26,006 bases of DNA from an uncultured Lachnospiraceae bacterium (GCA_947177925.1 CAMWWJ010000006.1:1-26006), one strand, 5' to 3'. Counted from the first letter of the stretch, positions 6,918 to 14,629 are shown. Program-made: numbers and translations. Notes: a model not told the origin generated them from the letters alone.

Positions 6918-9536
6918 ATGAAAGGGACAAAAAGAATGATCAGCATGCTTGTCATAGTAGCCGTTCTGGCGGGAAGCATGGCAGGCTGTGGCAAAAAAGA
7001 GACTGCTGCCACTGACAACAAAGAAGTAACCGGGCAGGAAGCAGATGGGGGAAAAGACCTGGCGGCAGGTAACTCCGACAATGCCCTGTCCAATAGTTTA
7101 AAACAGAAATATGCCGGAACCGAAAGCGACAAATATGAATATGCCAATCCGATATATAATGTAGAAAGGGATCATGCTTTTGTATTTGAGCAGGTAGGAA
7201 CCCGTTATCAGGAGGATGCCTCCTGCTATGATGATATTGGTGTCTACATAGACAGCAACTTTATAAATCCGATTGTACCGGAAATGGAATATGATTCCGA
7301 TAAGCAGACGCTGACCATCAGCCCGAGCAAGGACATGCCGGCTCTCAGATATCTGGATGATGAATATCCGGAAGGTGTAAAAAACTGGGGAAATGCTTCA
7401 AAATACTGGATTGTACAAAAAAATGACTTTGCCACCGGGGAACCCCTGAAAAAACCCATCGTTACCTTATTTACGGTAAAAGCAGATTTAGATGCCCCTA
7501 CCGTCACCTTTGATGTGGACGAAAAGGGATATGCGAGACTGTCCTGGAAGCCGGTTGCCGGTGCAACAGGTTATAAAATATATGAAATGTCAGAAAGCGC
7601 CGAATATGGCATCAGTTTAGAATCTCCTGATCTGATTGGAGAAACGACAGATACCTCTTTTACGAAATTTCCAGGAGTAGAAGAATATACACCAGATACG
7701 GAGTTAGAAGAGGCAACAGGAATCGTATTTGGAGTAACTACCCAGAATATAGATTTTTATGATTTTGGCATTGATGATGAAGAAAGCGGGCTTAGCGATG
7801 TTTATTGTGTTGTAGCTGTAAACGGAGAAAAGAAATCCAATGTAAGCAACTTTATTTATGAAAAGGACGTTAGAAATCGTTTAGTGTTCAGCCGTGTTCA
7901 TGATTATGATAATACGGGAGAAAAGGAAGAGGATTATGAGGTAGTCAGGGAAAAGGTTTCAGAGCTTCCATCCTTCCAGCTGATAGAAATGGCAGACGGC
8001 TCCATTGTGCCCATGGCGATTGATTATGCCAATGCAACATGGAAAGAATCTCCGTATAACGTGGATTTGGGAGATGGAAATATCACCATCGACATCCACG
8101 CAGGCATTCAGGGAACGGACTTTAAAATCACTCTGGGTGCCAGAAGTGTAACCAAGAGCACCATTGACAGTGACCTTGCTGCCCTTGCCCAGAAGCAAAA
8201 ATCCGTTAGCGGTAAAAGTGCAGATGTAAAGCCAAAGAACGATATTGATTATGTACCTTCCACAGATAATTCTTCCGATAAGGGGAAAGAGTCAGAAGAA
8301 ACCACCCAGGAACCGGAGGAGTCCCAGGATACTTCGGATGCGGGAGATGCAGATGAAATTGACGAAGAAGAGTTTGCGGAAGATGATGGAATAGACGAAG
8401 CCGAAGAAGAGCTTGCGGAGGGCGACGGAATAGACGAAGCCGAAGAAGAGCTTGCGGAAGGCGATGGAACTGACGAAATGGAAGAAGAGCTTGCAGAAGG
8501 GGAAGGAACCGAAGATCTGGATGCAGAAGAATTGGCAACAACCGAATTAACCGGAGACGAATTAAACAATATTGAAGTAACCGCCACAAGCGCATTAAGT
8601 GAATATATTGCCACTTATATGCTTTCCCATGAGGAAGTCATTGACTTATCCATGTTCCCGGAGGCAGGTGACAGCGATTATCTGGTAAATGCCCTGATGG
8701 AAGCTTATAACCAGAATCCGTTAATCGGTTCTTTGAACAGATATGCTTATGATTACGATACTTCTCTTTTGCTTTTGGAGTATGAATATTCCAGAGAAGA
8801 GCAGCAGGATATGCAGGAAGCGGTGTTAGCAGAGGCTGACAAGGTAATCGGAGAGATCATTACCGATGACATGAATGATGTGGAAAAGGAATTTGCCATC
8901 AATAATTACCTGTGCGCCACTGCAGAATACGATTATGATGCATTAGATAATGCAGAGCAAAATAATTACCAGACAGTAGATCATGACTTTGCCCATTCCT
9001 TTACCCCTTATGGTGTACTGATCAACAAAGTGGGTGTATGTGCTTCTTATGCGGGAGCATTTAAGGTACTGGCTGATAAAGCAGGCTTGGACTGCTATGT
9101 GGTAAGCGGCTATTTAAATGGAAACCTTCCCCACGCATGGAACAGAGTAGGCATTGACGGACAATGGATTACGGTGGATTCTACCAACAATGATAATGAA
9201 AAATATGCAAACGCATTGTTGAACATACCGGATTATATGTCTTCCGGCTTTCTGGTAGAGGATAACACCTATTTATTATCCGATGCGTTGGCACAAATGG
9301 AAGCGGACCAGGAAGAAAGCGAATTTTACCGGGTAGAAAACAGATATTACGGCTATGACGAACTGGAATCTCAGTTAGAGATGCTTTTAGAAAAAGGAGA
9401 AACCTTTACCATCCGTACCGACTATACCATTACCGAAGAGGAAATGAGAGAGCTGTTACAGGAAGCCCTGACGAATGCCCAGGTGCCGGAGGTAAGCGTT
9501 TATATGTTCTTAGGAGTTTTAACGGTAGAAATGTAA
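6918..9536 (+). CDS. Large lipoprotein with FN3-like region, acidic repeats and C-terminal transglutaminase-like domain
   Basis: A surface lipoprotein of 873 residues. ATG 6918 is preferred over the in-frame ATG at 6876: AGGAGG lies at 6901-6906, and the protein then begins with a clean lipoprotein signal (MKGTKRMISMLVIVAVLAGS, then MAGC with the lipidated Cys at residue 24). Residues about 190-290 resemble a fibronectin-III fold (YARLSWKPVAGATGYKIYEM). Residues about 445-545 are a Ser/Glu/Asp-rich linker with a 13-residue tandem repeat. The C-terminal region has a transglutaminase/protease-like core with a plausible Cys708-His739-Asp754 triad (GVCASYAGAFKVLADKAG, LPHAWNRVGIDGQWITVDST). Family members crosslink or cleave surface proteins or bind the cell wall; the real activity here is unknown. 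It follows the sigma/anti-sigma pair in the same direction. Confidence 0.85.
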   Translation: MKGTKRMISMLVIVAVLAGSMAGCGKKETAATDNKEVTGQEADGGKDLAAGNSDNALSNSLKQKYAGTESDKYEYANPIYNVERDHAFVFEQVGTRYQEDASCYDDIGVYIDSNFINPIVPEMEYDSDKQTLTISPSKDMPALRYLDDEYPEGVKNWGNASKYWIVQKNDFATGEPLKKPIVTLFTVKADLDAPTVTFDVDEKGYARLSWKPVAGATGYKIYEMSESAEYGISLESPDLIGETTDTSFTKFPGVEEYTPDTELEEATGIVFGVTTQNIDFYDFGIDDEESGLSDVYCVVAVNGEKKSNVSNFIYEKDVRNRLVFSRVHDYDNTGEKEEDYEVVREKVSELPSFQLIEMADGSIVPMAIDYANATWKESPYNVDLGDGNITIDIHAGIQGTDFKITLGARSVTKSTIDSDLAALAQKQKSVSGKSADVKPKNDIDYVPSTDNSSDKGKESEETTQEPEESQDTSDAGDADEIDEEEFAEDDGIDEAEEELAEGDGIDEAEEELAEGDGTDEMEEELAEGEGTEDLDAEELATTELTGDELNNIEVTATSALSEYIATYMLSHEEVIDLSMFPEAGDSDYLVNALMEAYNQNPLIGSLNRYAYDYDTSLLLLEYEYSREEQQDMQEAVLAEADKVIGEIITDDMNDVEKEFAINNYLCATAEYDYDALDNAEQNNYQTVDHDFAHSFTPYGVLINKVGVCASYAGAFKVLADKAGLDCYVVSGYLNGNLPHAWNRVGIDGQWITVDSTNNDNEKYANALLNIPDYMSSGFLVEDNTYLLSDALAQMEADQEESEFYRVENRYYGYDELESQLEMLLEKGETFTIRTDYTITEEEMRELLQEALTNAQVPEVSVYMFLGVLTVEM
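8385..8501 (+). repeat. Three tandem 39-bp repeats inside the lipoprotein gene
   Basis: Three head-to-tail 39-bp units (8385-8423, 8424-8462, 8463-8501) encode DGIDEAEEELAEG, DGIDEAEEELAEG and DGTDEMEEELAEG. A degenerate partial copy lies just before them. Units 1 and 2 differ at only two bases; unit 3 is more diverged. The length is a multiple of three, so copy-number change would keep the frame and only lengthen the acidic linker. Confidence 0.95.
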
Positions 9537-9564
9537 GACAATTTCATATAAATTATGCTATAAT
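9535..9564 (+). promoter_or_regulatory. Promoter of the two-component genes
   Basis: TATAAT at 9559-9564 is preceded by TG one base upstream (an extended -10), with AAGACA at 9535-9540 as a weak -35 box 18 bases away. It lies just after the lipoprotein stop codon. No CTTAC-N6-GTAAG operator is present here, so the regulator does not obviously control its own genes. Confidence 0.6.
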
Positions 9565-9622
9565 GAATCTAAGAATCTGGATATAGTTCAGAATATTTAA
9601 AATGAAATCCGGAGAGGTCATT

Positions 9623-10297
9623 ATGGAAGGGTACAAAATTTTCATTATTGAGGATGACGAAATCATTGCAGGCTCTGTGAAAAAGCATTTGGAGAAATGG
9701 GGCTATGAAGTCAGATGTGCTGAAAATTTTAAGGATGTTTTGAAGGAAGTATTAAGCTATGAACCGGAGCTGATACTTTTAGATATCTCCCTACCCTTCT
9801 ATAATGGCTTCTTTTTGTGCAATGAGATAAGAAAGCATACAAAGGCGCCCATTATTTTCATTTCCTCTGCAGATGATAATATGAATATCGTCATGGCAAT
9901 GGATATGGGCGGGGATGATTTTGTGGCGAAGCCCTTTGATTTAACGGTGCTTACCGCAAAGATAAATGCTATGATAAGAAGAAGCTACTCCTATAAAGGA
10001 AGCGTGAATTTGTTAGAAGCGCAGGGAGTACGGCTGAATTTATCCAGTACGGTAGTCTCTTTTTCGGATAAAAACCAGGAACTGACCAAAAATGAATTTA
10101 AGATTTTGCAGATTCTTATGGAAAATCCGGGAAAGATCATAAGCAGGGACACCATTATGACCCATTTATGGGAAAGCGACAGCTTTATTGATGACAATAC
10201 GCTGACGGTTAACATTACCAGAATCCGAAAGAAGTTGTCCCAGATTGGAGTAGAGGATTTTATAAAAACCAAAAAAGGAATTGGTTATTTCATATGA
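9623..10297 (+). CDS. OmpR/PhoB-family response regulator (BceR type)
   Basis: DNA-binding regulator of a two-component system, 224 residues. The start is ATG 9623, because GGAGAGG at 9611-9617 is correctly spaced; an in-frame ATG at 9602 lacks one. The receiver domain (1-115) has the acidic pair D11-D12, phospho-acceptor D54 (ILLDISLP) and K103 (VAKPFD). The C-terminal winged helix covers about 125-224 (LTKNEFKILQILMENPGKII, later TLTVNITRIRKKL). The gene overlaps the kinase start by 4 bases. The BceR assignment rests on the intramembrane-type kinase next to it and on the BceAB-like ABC transporter further right. The CTTAC-N6-GTAAG sites at 12679 and 19820 are its likely targets. Confidence 0.92.
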   Translation: MEGYKIFIIEDDEIIAGSVKKHLEKWGYEVRCAENFKDVLKEVLSYEPELILLDISLPFYNGFFLCNEIRKHTKAPIIFISSADDNMNIVMAMDMGGDDFVAKPFDLTVLTAKINAMIRRSYSYKGSVNLLEAQGVRLNLSSTVVSFSDKNQELTKNEFKILQILMENPGKIISRDTIMTHLWESDSFIDDNTLTVNITRIRKKLSQIGVEDFIKTKKGIGYFI

Positions 10298-11292
10298 AAG
10301 AAACATGGCGGCTGTTTAAAAGATATAGCAGAGAACAAAGAAGGAATTACATATTATGGATTCTTTTTACATGTATATTTGCCATTATTTTTATGCTTTA
10401 TGATATTTCTGTAAGAATTGCCTGGTATCCTTCTCTTATATGTATGATAATATGGATTCTTGTGGATATCAGACAGTTTTATCTGTTTCAAAAAGCTCAT
10501 AGGGAACGGATGGACCTGGCAAATCATATTGAAGTGACTCTGGAGCATTTATCGGAGCCTTCCACTCTTTTAGAGGAAGACTATCAAAAGCTTTTGCGGA
10601 TTATGGCAGCGGACCATGAAAGAAAATCCATGGAATGGGAAGCGAAACAAAAGAATTTAAAGGAATATTTTACCCTTTGGTCTCATCAGATGAAAACCCC
10701 CATTACTTCCCTGGAGCTTTTGTTACAGCAGGAGGAAATAGAAAAAAGCCAGTTAAAGGAGCAGCTTTTTGAAATAGAGAACTATGTAGATATGACTCTG
10801 CAGTACATCCGCCTTGACAGTCTGAATCAGGACTTAAGGTTTGAAAGATATCCCCTTTACCCTATCGTAAAGCATGCCGTCAAGTATTTTTCCAAAACCT
10901 TTATTGCAAGAGGTATCTCGTTACATATGGAAGAATTCCAAGAAACAGTTTCCACAGACGAAAAGTGGTTGTTGTTCGTAATAAAACAGATTTTATCCAA
11001 TGCTTTAAAATATACGAAGCAGGGGAGCATTTCCATTTATATGGAAAATGAATCTGCGTTAGTGATAAGGGATACGGGAATCGGTATTTTGGAAGAGGAT
11101 ATTCCAAGGCTTTTTGAAAGAGGCTTTACTGGATATAATGGAAGAATGCAGAAGAAGGCAACGGGGCTTGGGCTGTATTTGTCCAAGCAGATTTTGGATA
11201 AGTTGAATCATGATATTGTGATTACTTCTGTGCCAAATAAGGGAACGGTAGTGAAGATAGAGTTTCCGGATATTGTCCGCAACTGCGATTAA
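10294..11292 (+). CDS. Intramembrane-sensing sensor histidine kinase (BceS type)
   Basis: Kinase partner of the preceding regulator, 332 residues, with its ATG inside the regulator's stop (ATGA). Two TM helices (about 20-38 and 44-64) are joined by a loop of only about five residues, so there is no extracellular sensor domain. This is the hallmark of kinases that detect antimicrobial peptides through a BceAB-type transporter. H131 in the H-box (WSHQMKTPITSLELLL) is the phosphorylation site. The ATPase domain shows the N-box (NALKYTKQG), G1 (IRDTGIGI), an F-box-like LFERGFTGYNGR and G2 (ATGLGLYLSKQ). Known relatives sense transporter flux rather than the drug itself, so it should depend on the transporter genes at 19957-22762. 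Confidence 0.92.
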   Translation: MKETWRLFKRYSREQRRNYILWILFTCIFAIIFMLYDISVRIAWYPSLICMIIWILVDIRQFYLFQKAHRERMDLANHIEVTLEHLSEPSTLLEEDYQKLLRIMAADHERKSMEWEAKQKNLKEYFTLWSHQMKTPITSLELLLQQEEIEKSQLKEQLFEIENYVDMTLQYIRLDSLNQDLRFERYPLYPIVKHAVKYFSKTFIARGISLHMEEFQETVSTDEKWLLFVIKQILSNALKYTKQGSISIYMENESALVIRDTGIGILEEDIPRLFERGFTGYNGRMQKKATGLGLYLSKQILDKLNHDIVITSVPNKGTVVKIEFPDIVRNCD

Positions 11293-11345
11293 ACATATAG
11301 AGAACTAACATTATGGGCAAATAAGGTGATGATAGGAGGAAGAAT

Positions 11346-12674
11346 ATGAAGATATGTATTATCAATGGCTCACCAAAAGGCAAATATAGTGTAACACTAC
11401 AGACTGTGCTATATATTGCTTCCAGATTTCCTGATTTTGAATGGGAGCAAATTGATGCCGGACAAAAGATCAAGTCTTATGAAAAGGACTTTTCGGAAGC
11501 TGGAAAAGCCATAGAGGATGCGGATTTCCTTTTGTTCTCCTATCCGGTCTATACCTTTCTGGCACCCTGGCAGCTTCACCGGTTCATAGAACTTTTAAAA
11601 GAACAGGGGATGGATTTGTCGGAAAAATATGCGACGCAGATTTCCACTTCAAAGCATTTTTTTGATGTAACAGCACATAATTACATAGAACAGAATTGTC
11701 AGGACCTTAGGTTGAAGTATATTAAGGGAATGTCTGCCGATATGGAGGATCTTTTAAAAGAGGAAGGTCGGAAGGCGGCAGAAGGATTTTGGAGATTCGT
11801 CTGTGAAAGTGTAGAGCATGATATATACGAAAGAGAAGAAAAGGAAGATTCCTCAAAGCAAAATGTCTATCAGCCGGGTCTGGAAATGACAGCTAAGAAA
11901 AATGGAAAAAGAGTGATTCTTGTTACCAATGCTGAAAAAGAGGATTCATGTCTGAATGCTATGATGGAGGACTTTTGTGCAGCGCTGCCCTTCAAGGCGG
12001 AAATTATCAACATTAGAGAATACCCTTTTTTGGGAGGCTGTCTTGGATGCTTAAGATGTGCGGCTGACGGAACTTGTATATATCAGGATGGTTTCGGGGA
12101 TTTTTTGCGAAACAGAATTCAGACGGCAGATGCTATTGTGTATGCTTTTACCATAAAAGACCACTCCATGGGCGCTTCCTTCAAGCTATATGATGACAGG
12201 CAGTTTTGCAATGGTCACCGCACTATGACTATGGGAATGCCGGTTGGTTATTTGGTAAACGGAAATTATAAAAGAGAAGATAATCTTCGCATGGTAATAG
12301 AGGCCCGTGCAGAGGTAGGTCACAACTATCTGGCAGGTGTGGGTACAGATCAGGAAAGTATTCGGAAAATGTCATGGAAGCTTTGTTATGCATTGGAAAA
12401 TAAATATGTGCTGCCACAGAATTTTTATGGCATAGGCGGCATGAAGATTTTTCGGGATCTGATTTATGTGATGAGAGGAATGATGAAGGCAGACCACAAG
12501 TTTTATAAGAAGCAGGGTTTTTATAAGGACTTGCCACATAAGAAAAAAGGACAGATGCTTTTTATGATGCTGGCAGGAGCCATGATGTCCAATCCAAAGC
12601 TCCGTGCTAAAATAGGAAATAAAATGAATGAAGGCATGATCGCGCCTTATAAGAAGTTTATTAGTGATAGATAG
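11346..12674 (+). CDS. Double-flavodoxin NAD(P)H/FMN reductase-like protein with iron-sulfur-flavoprotein cysteine motif
   Basis: A 442-residue protein made of two flavodoxin-like halves. The first (1 to about 165) starts MKICIINGSPKGKYSVTLQT, a typical FMN phosphate loop. The second (about 185-330) starts KRVILVTNAEKEDS and contains C-x2-C-x2-C-x5-C (GCLGCLRCAADGTC), the compact cluster motif of iron-sulfur flavoproteins. The C-terminal 100 residues are helical and basic. It probably carries electrons between a reductant and an unknown acceptor in the cytoplasm. GGAGG sits seven bases before the ATG, and the gene starts 53 bases after the kinase, so it may be co-transcribed with the two-component genes. 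A link to peptide resistance is not obvious. The first half lacks the cysteine motif. Confidence 0.8.
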   Translation: MKICIINGSPKGKYSVTLQTVLYIASRFPDFEWEQIDAGQKIKSYEKDFSEAGKAIEDADFLLFSYPVYTFLAPWQLHRFIELLKEQGMDLSEKYATQISTSKHFFDVTAHNYIEQNCQDLRLKYIKGMSADMEDLLKEEGRKAAEGFWRFVCESVEHDIYEREEKEDSSKQNVYQPGLEMTAKKNGKRVILVTNAEKEDSCLNAMMEDFCAALPFKAEIINIREYPFLGGCLGCLRCAADGTCIYQDGFGDFLRNRIQTADAIVYAFTIKDHSMGASFKLYDDRQFCNGHRTMTMGMPVGYLVNGNYKREDNLRMVIEARAEVGHNYLAGVGTDQESIRKMSWKLCYALENKYVLPQNFYGIGGMKIFRDLIYVMRGMMKADHKFYKKQGFYKDLPHKKKGQMLFMMLAGAMMSNPKLRAKIGNKMNEGMIAPYKKFISDR

Positions 12675-12678
12675 AAAC

Positions 12679-12694
12679 CTTACAAAACTGTAAG
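12679..12694. promoter_or_regulatory. Palindromic operator CTTAC-N6-GTAAG, left copy
   Basis: CTTACAAAACTGTAAG, a perfect palindrome (6-bp arms, 4-bp centre), starts four bases after the flavoprotein stop codon. It matches the inverted-repeat pattern TnACA-N4-TGTnA described for BceR-like regulators. Its near twin lies at 19820, in front of the ABC transporter. There is no T-run, so it is not a terminator. It now has no obvious target gene on its right. It may be a leftover of the transporter promoter before the island arrived. Confidence 0.6.
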
Positions 12695-12717
12695 TGGTTG
12701 GAGGGATGGGGATAGGG

Positions 12718-12750
12718 CTTGTTTTGGGAGTTAGGGAGAGTGGAGGGAGG
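12718..12750 (+). repeat. Left terminal inverted repeat of the island
   Basis: Begins CTTGTTTTGGGAGTTAGG. Its reverse complement matches 19725-19757 at about 25 of 33 positions with one gap, the best block being TTGTTTTGGG. Tn916 also has imperfect terminal inverted repeats, so this fits the integrase type. Confidence 0.7.
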
Positions 12751-12752
12751 AA

Positions 12753-12773
12753 ATTTACACAGGAATTACACAG
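12753..12773 (+). repeat. Left integrase arm-type repeats
   Basis: Two direct copies, ATTTACACAG (12753-12762) and AATTACACAG (12764-12773), 11 bases apart, so on the same helix face. The same word recurs four times at the other end of the island. This is the pattern expected for sites bound by the N-terminal domain of a Tn916/lambda-type integrase. Confidence 0.7.
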
Positions 12774-13028
12774 ATTGGAAAGAGCTTCAATACGAAAAAA
12801 TTATAAAATGATTGCAGAAAAGGTAAAAGGTGTTGTTTTTTCCTTTTATTTGTAAAAATGGAAAGATGCAAGATGATGTAGTTTAAATAGTCAGTAGTAT
12901 ATAATCTCTTTGTATACTTCTGATTTTTATCAGGAATTTGTAATTGTATAGTCGGCTGTATTTGTGTATAATATGCTTAGACAGACAGTCAGAGCAGTTA
13001 ATTTTATGAAGGAAAGGCGGTGCTTTAT
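12774..13028 (+). other. Gene-free left end of the island with a likely promoter
   Basis: AT-rich and without a supported gene. TTGTAT (12944-12949), a 17-base spacer and TATAAT (12967-12972) form a plausible promoter for the toxin-antitoxin genes starting at 13029. Confidence 0.5.
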
Positions 13029-13262
13029 ATGTCAGTATTGCAGGAGCAGGTTGTTCAAAAAATCAGTGGACTTTCAGAAGATAATTTGCAGTTTTTGCTG
13101 GAGATGATAGATCGTTTCATGAAGCCTGAAGTTAAAGAAAACAAGGATATGATAATCACAAAGAGAATTGGGATTGCCAGAGGTCAGAATTTGTATGATG
13201 ATGATTACGATTTTGATGAGATGAATCCTGAAATTGCTAAAATGTTTGGAGTGATGGAATGA
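13029..13262 (+). CDS. Small antitoxin-like protein (orphan)
   Basis: A 77-residue acidic protein. ATG 13029 is preferred over an in-frame GTG at 13020 because GGCGG (13016-13020) fits as its ribosome binding site. It has a helical N-terminal half (LSEDNLQFLLEMIDRFM), a basic linker (KRIGIARG) and an acidic end (YDFDEMNPEIAKMFG). This layout is typical of small antitoxins found upstream of PIN or RelE toxins in Firmicutes, in which the tail wraps the toxin. No dedicated toxin follows; the next genes form a separate pair. The family is recalled from general knowledge and the name is uncertain. Confidence 0.55.
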   Translation: MSVLQEQVVQKISGLSEDNLQFLLEMIDRFMKPEVKENKDMIITKRIGIARGQNLYDDDYDFDEMNPEIAKMFGVME

Positions 13263-13293
13263 AGTATTATTTTGTTGATAGGAGATGATGATT

Positions 13294-13578
13294 ATGACAA
13301 TGAAGCAAATAGAGATCAATGTGCCGGAAGCTGTAGTACCATATGCGAATGTGGAGGGAGAGAGGGCGGTTTTGCTTAGAAATGCTATGTTGTTATATCC
13401 ATATATAAAGAATGACACCATATCGCATGGAAAGGCGGCAGAAATGCTTGGTATACCCAAAATGGAGTTGATTGAACTGTATGGTTCATTGGGAATTGCA
13501 TATTTTGACATGACAGAAGAGGAACTTGCAGAGGATTTAGCAACTCTTAATAAAGTGGGGAGCGTGGCAGTATGTTGA
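13294..13578 (+). CDS. UPF0175-family antitoxin
   Basis: A protein of 94 residues if started at ATG 13294, nine bases after GGAG (13281-13284); in-frame ATGs at 13285 and 13288 are too close to that site. It has the UPF0175 layout: a short beta start (KQIEINVPEAVVPYA), a helical core with a helix-turn-helix-like segment (DTISHGKAAEMLGIPKMELI, ELYGSLGIAYFDMTEEEL) and an acidic tail. UPF0175 proteins are DNA-binding antitoxins paired with DUF3368 PIN-domain toxins. Its last 7 bases overlap the toxin gene, which supports the pairing. Confidence 0.82.
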   Translation: MTMKQIEINVPEAVVPYANVEGERAVLLRNAMLLYPYIKNDTISHGKAAEMLGIPKMELIELYGSLGIAYFDMTEEELAEDLATLNKVGSVAVC

Positions 13579-14066
13579 TTGTTTCTGACACCACCCCGAT
13601 TATTACCCTGATAAAGATGGGACATTTGAATATCTTGAAACAATTATATGGGAAAGTGCTTATTCCTAATGCTGTATATATGGAATTAACAAGTAACGAA
13701 AAGTTTGCAACAGAGGCTTTGCAGGTAATAAACTGTGATTTTCTGGAAGTAGAGGAAGTTGACAATGAAGTTGCTGTGACGATTCTACAGGAAGTGTCTG
13801 GACTGGATGCCGGAGAGAGTGAAGCGATTGTTATGGCGGATAGCAGGAAAGCAGATTTACTGGTTATGGATGAACATAAGGGCAGGGGCATAGCAAAGAA
13901 AATGGGCTTGCCGATTACGGGAACGATTGGTTTGCTTCTAAAGGCGTTTGATGAGGGAATGCTTACAGCAGGGGATGTTGAGGAATGTATTGAGAAATTG
14001 AAAGAAACCAATGTGAGGATAGGTGAGAGGCTTTTTGATATTATGAGGGAGCATATAAAGGGATAA
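13572..14066 (+). CDS. DUF3368 PIN-domain toxin (putative ribonuclease)
   Basis: A protein of 164 residues with the PIN-like arrangement of DUF3368: an N-terminal acidic motif VSDTTPIITL (Asp6), the central LDAGESEAIVMA with conserved acidic residues near 78-81, and LLVMDEHKGRGIAKKMGLP with Asp and Glu near 97-98. These acidic residues would bind the metal for RNA cleavage. It overlaps the UPF0175 antitoxin by 7 bases, so the two are translationally coupled. The pair probably stabilises the island or acts as a stress or anti-phage module. A hairpin terminator follows. Confidence 0.85.
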   Translation: MLIVSDTTPIITLIKMGHLNILKQLYGKVLIPNAVYMELTSNEKFATEALQVINCDFLEVEEVDNEVAVTILQEVSGLDAGESEAIVMADSRKADLLVMDEHKGRGIAKKMGLPITGTIGLLLKAFDEGMLTAGDVEECIEKLKETNVRIGERLFDIMREHIKG

Positions 14067-14112
14067 ATATTTTTTGCCTAAAAGGAAAAGATGGATTCGT
14101 AATGTGAAAAGT

Positions 14113-14153
14113 GAAGCAGGTAGAGTTGTCTTGTTGCTCTATCTGCTTCTTTT
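14113..14153 (+). terminator. Terminator after the toxin-antitoxin operon
   Basis: Stem GAAGCAGGTAGAG (14113-14125) with CTCTATCTGCTTC (14137-14149), 13 bp including one G-T pair, an 11-base loop and then TTTTA. It separates the toxin-antitoxin operon from the repeat region. Confidence 0.85.
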
Positions 14154-14194
14154 AGTTTGAAATAAAAGATTTTAGAATAGGACTCTATATGAGC

Positions 14195-14460
14195 TATATC
14201 ATAGTGATAGCACTTTTGCGAAAAGTAATCATGAGCATGATGGAGGATATAGAACGGCTATATCATTTTGGCAGAAAGTTATATATTCGGGTATAGAATA
14301 GTAATATCACAGTGATACACTCTTTTCTGCATTAGGGAAAAAGCTATAGAACAGTTATATCATTTTCCCTAAAAGTTATATATCAGGGTATATCAAAATG
14401 GCAAAAAGTACTATATCTGTTCTATCACTGGCGGAAATCTCTCGTTTTTCTGTCCTCTTA
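14195..14460. repeat. Repeat- and palindrome-dense segment (iteron-like)
   Basis: Two direct 48-bp copies, 14248-14295 and 14345-14392, match at about 40 of 48 positions and are 97 bases apart; both begin TATAGAAC and end GGGTATA. A partial inverted copy lies at 14408-14428. Palindromes TATCATAGTGATA (14197-14209) and TATCACAGTGATA (14305-14317) precede or separate the copies, and a half site TATCAC lies at 14423. ACTTTTGCGAAAAGT (14212-14226) is a small hairpin. No gene is present. The layout suggests a protein-binding array such as a transfer or replication origin. Confidence 0.75.
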
Positions 14461-14477
14461 GGCGTGTATGTGGGGTC

Positions 14478-14531
14478 TTAGGGTGGGCAACCCTAACCAG
14501 TAGCATTTCGTGATACAAAATGCGTATCTGG
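14478..14531. other. Double hairpin, candidate origin of transfer
   Basis: Two adjacent hairpins. The first is a perfect 7-bp stem, TTAGGGT (14478-14484) with ACCCTAA (14490-14496), loop GGGCA. The second is an interrupted stem, CCAG and GCATTT (14497-14508) with AAATGC and CTGG (14518-14531). No coding frame crosses them and no T-run follows, so they are not terminators. Adjacent inverted repeats in a gene-free part of a mobile element are typical of oriT. The nick site is unknown and no relaxase is encoded here, so this is a hypothesis. Confidence 0.4.
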
Positions 14532-14629
14532 CAAAAATTTTCTTAATATGAAAGTGTAAGGACAGTAAAAAGAAAATTAAAATACTCTATTATCAATTTA
14601 GAAGCTATACATATTTCTATGGATAGTCA

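Noticed and set aside
8206..8614. Minus-strand frames with Ser/Ala- or Leu/Arg-rich repeats
   Set aside because: They are the antisense reading of the 39-bp repeats in the lipoprotein gene.
12679..12694. Palindrome as a terminator of the flavoprotein gene
   Set aside because: Stem of six pairs without a T-run, and a near copy stands before the transporter promoter, so an operator fits better.
13074..13643. 189-residue minus-strand frame
   Set aside because: Covers three coupled plus-strand genes (the orphan antitoxin-like gene, the UPF0175 antitoxin and the start of the toxin gene) and has no start signal.
14195..14460. CRISPR-like array
   Set aside because: Only two 48-bp direct copies, AT-rich and about 83% alike, with one spacer and no cas gene nearby.
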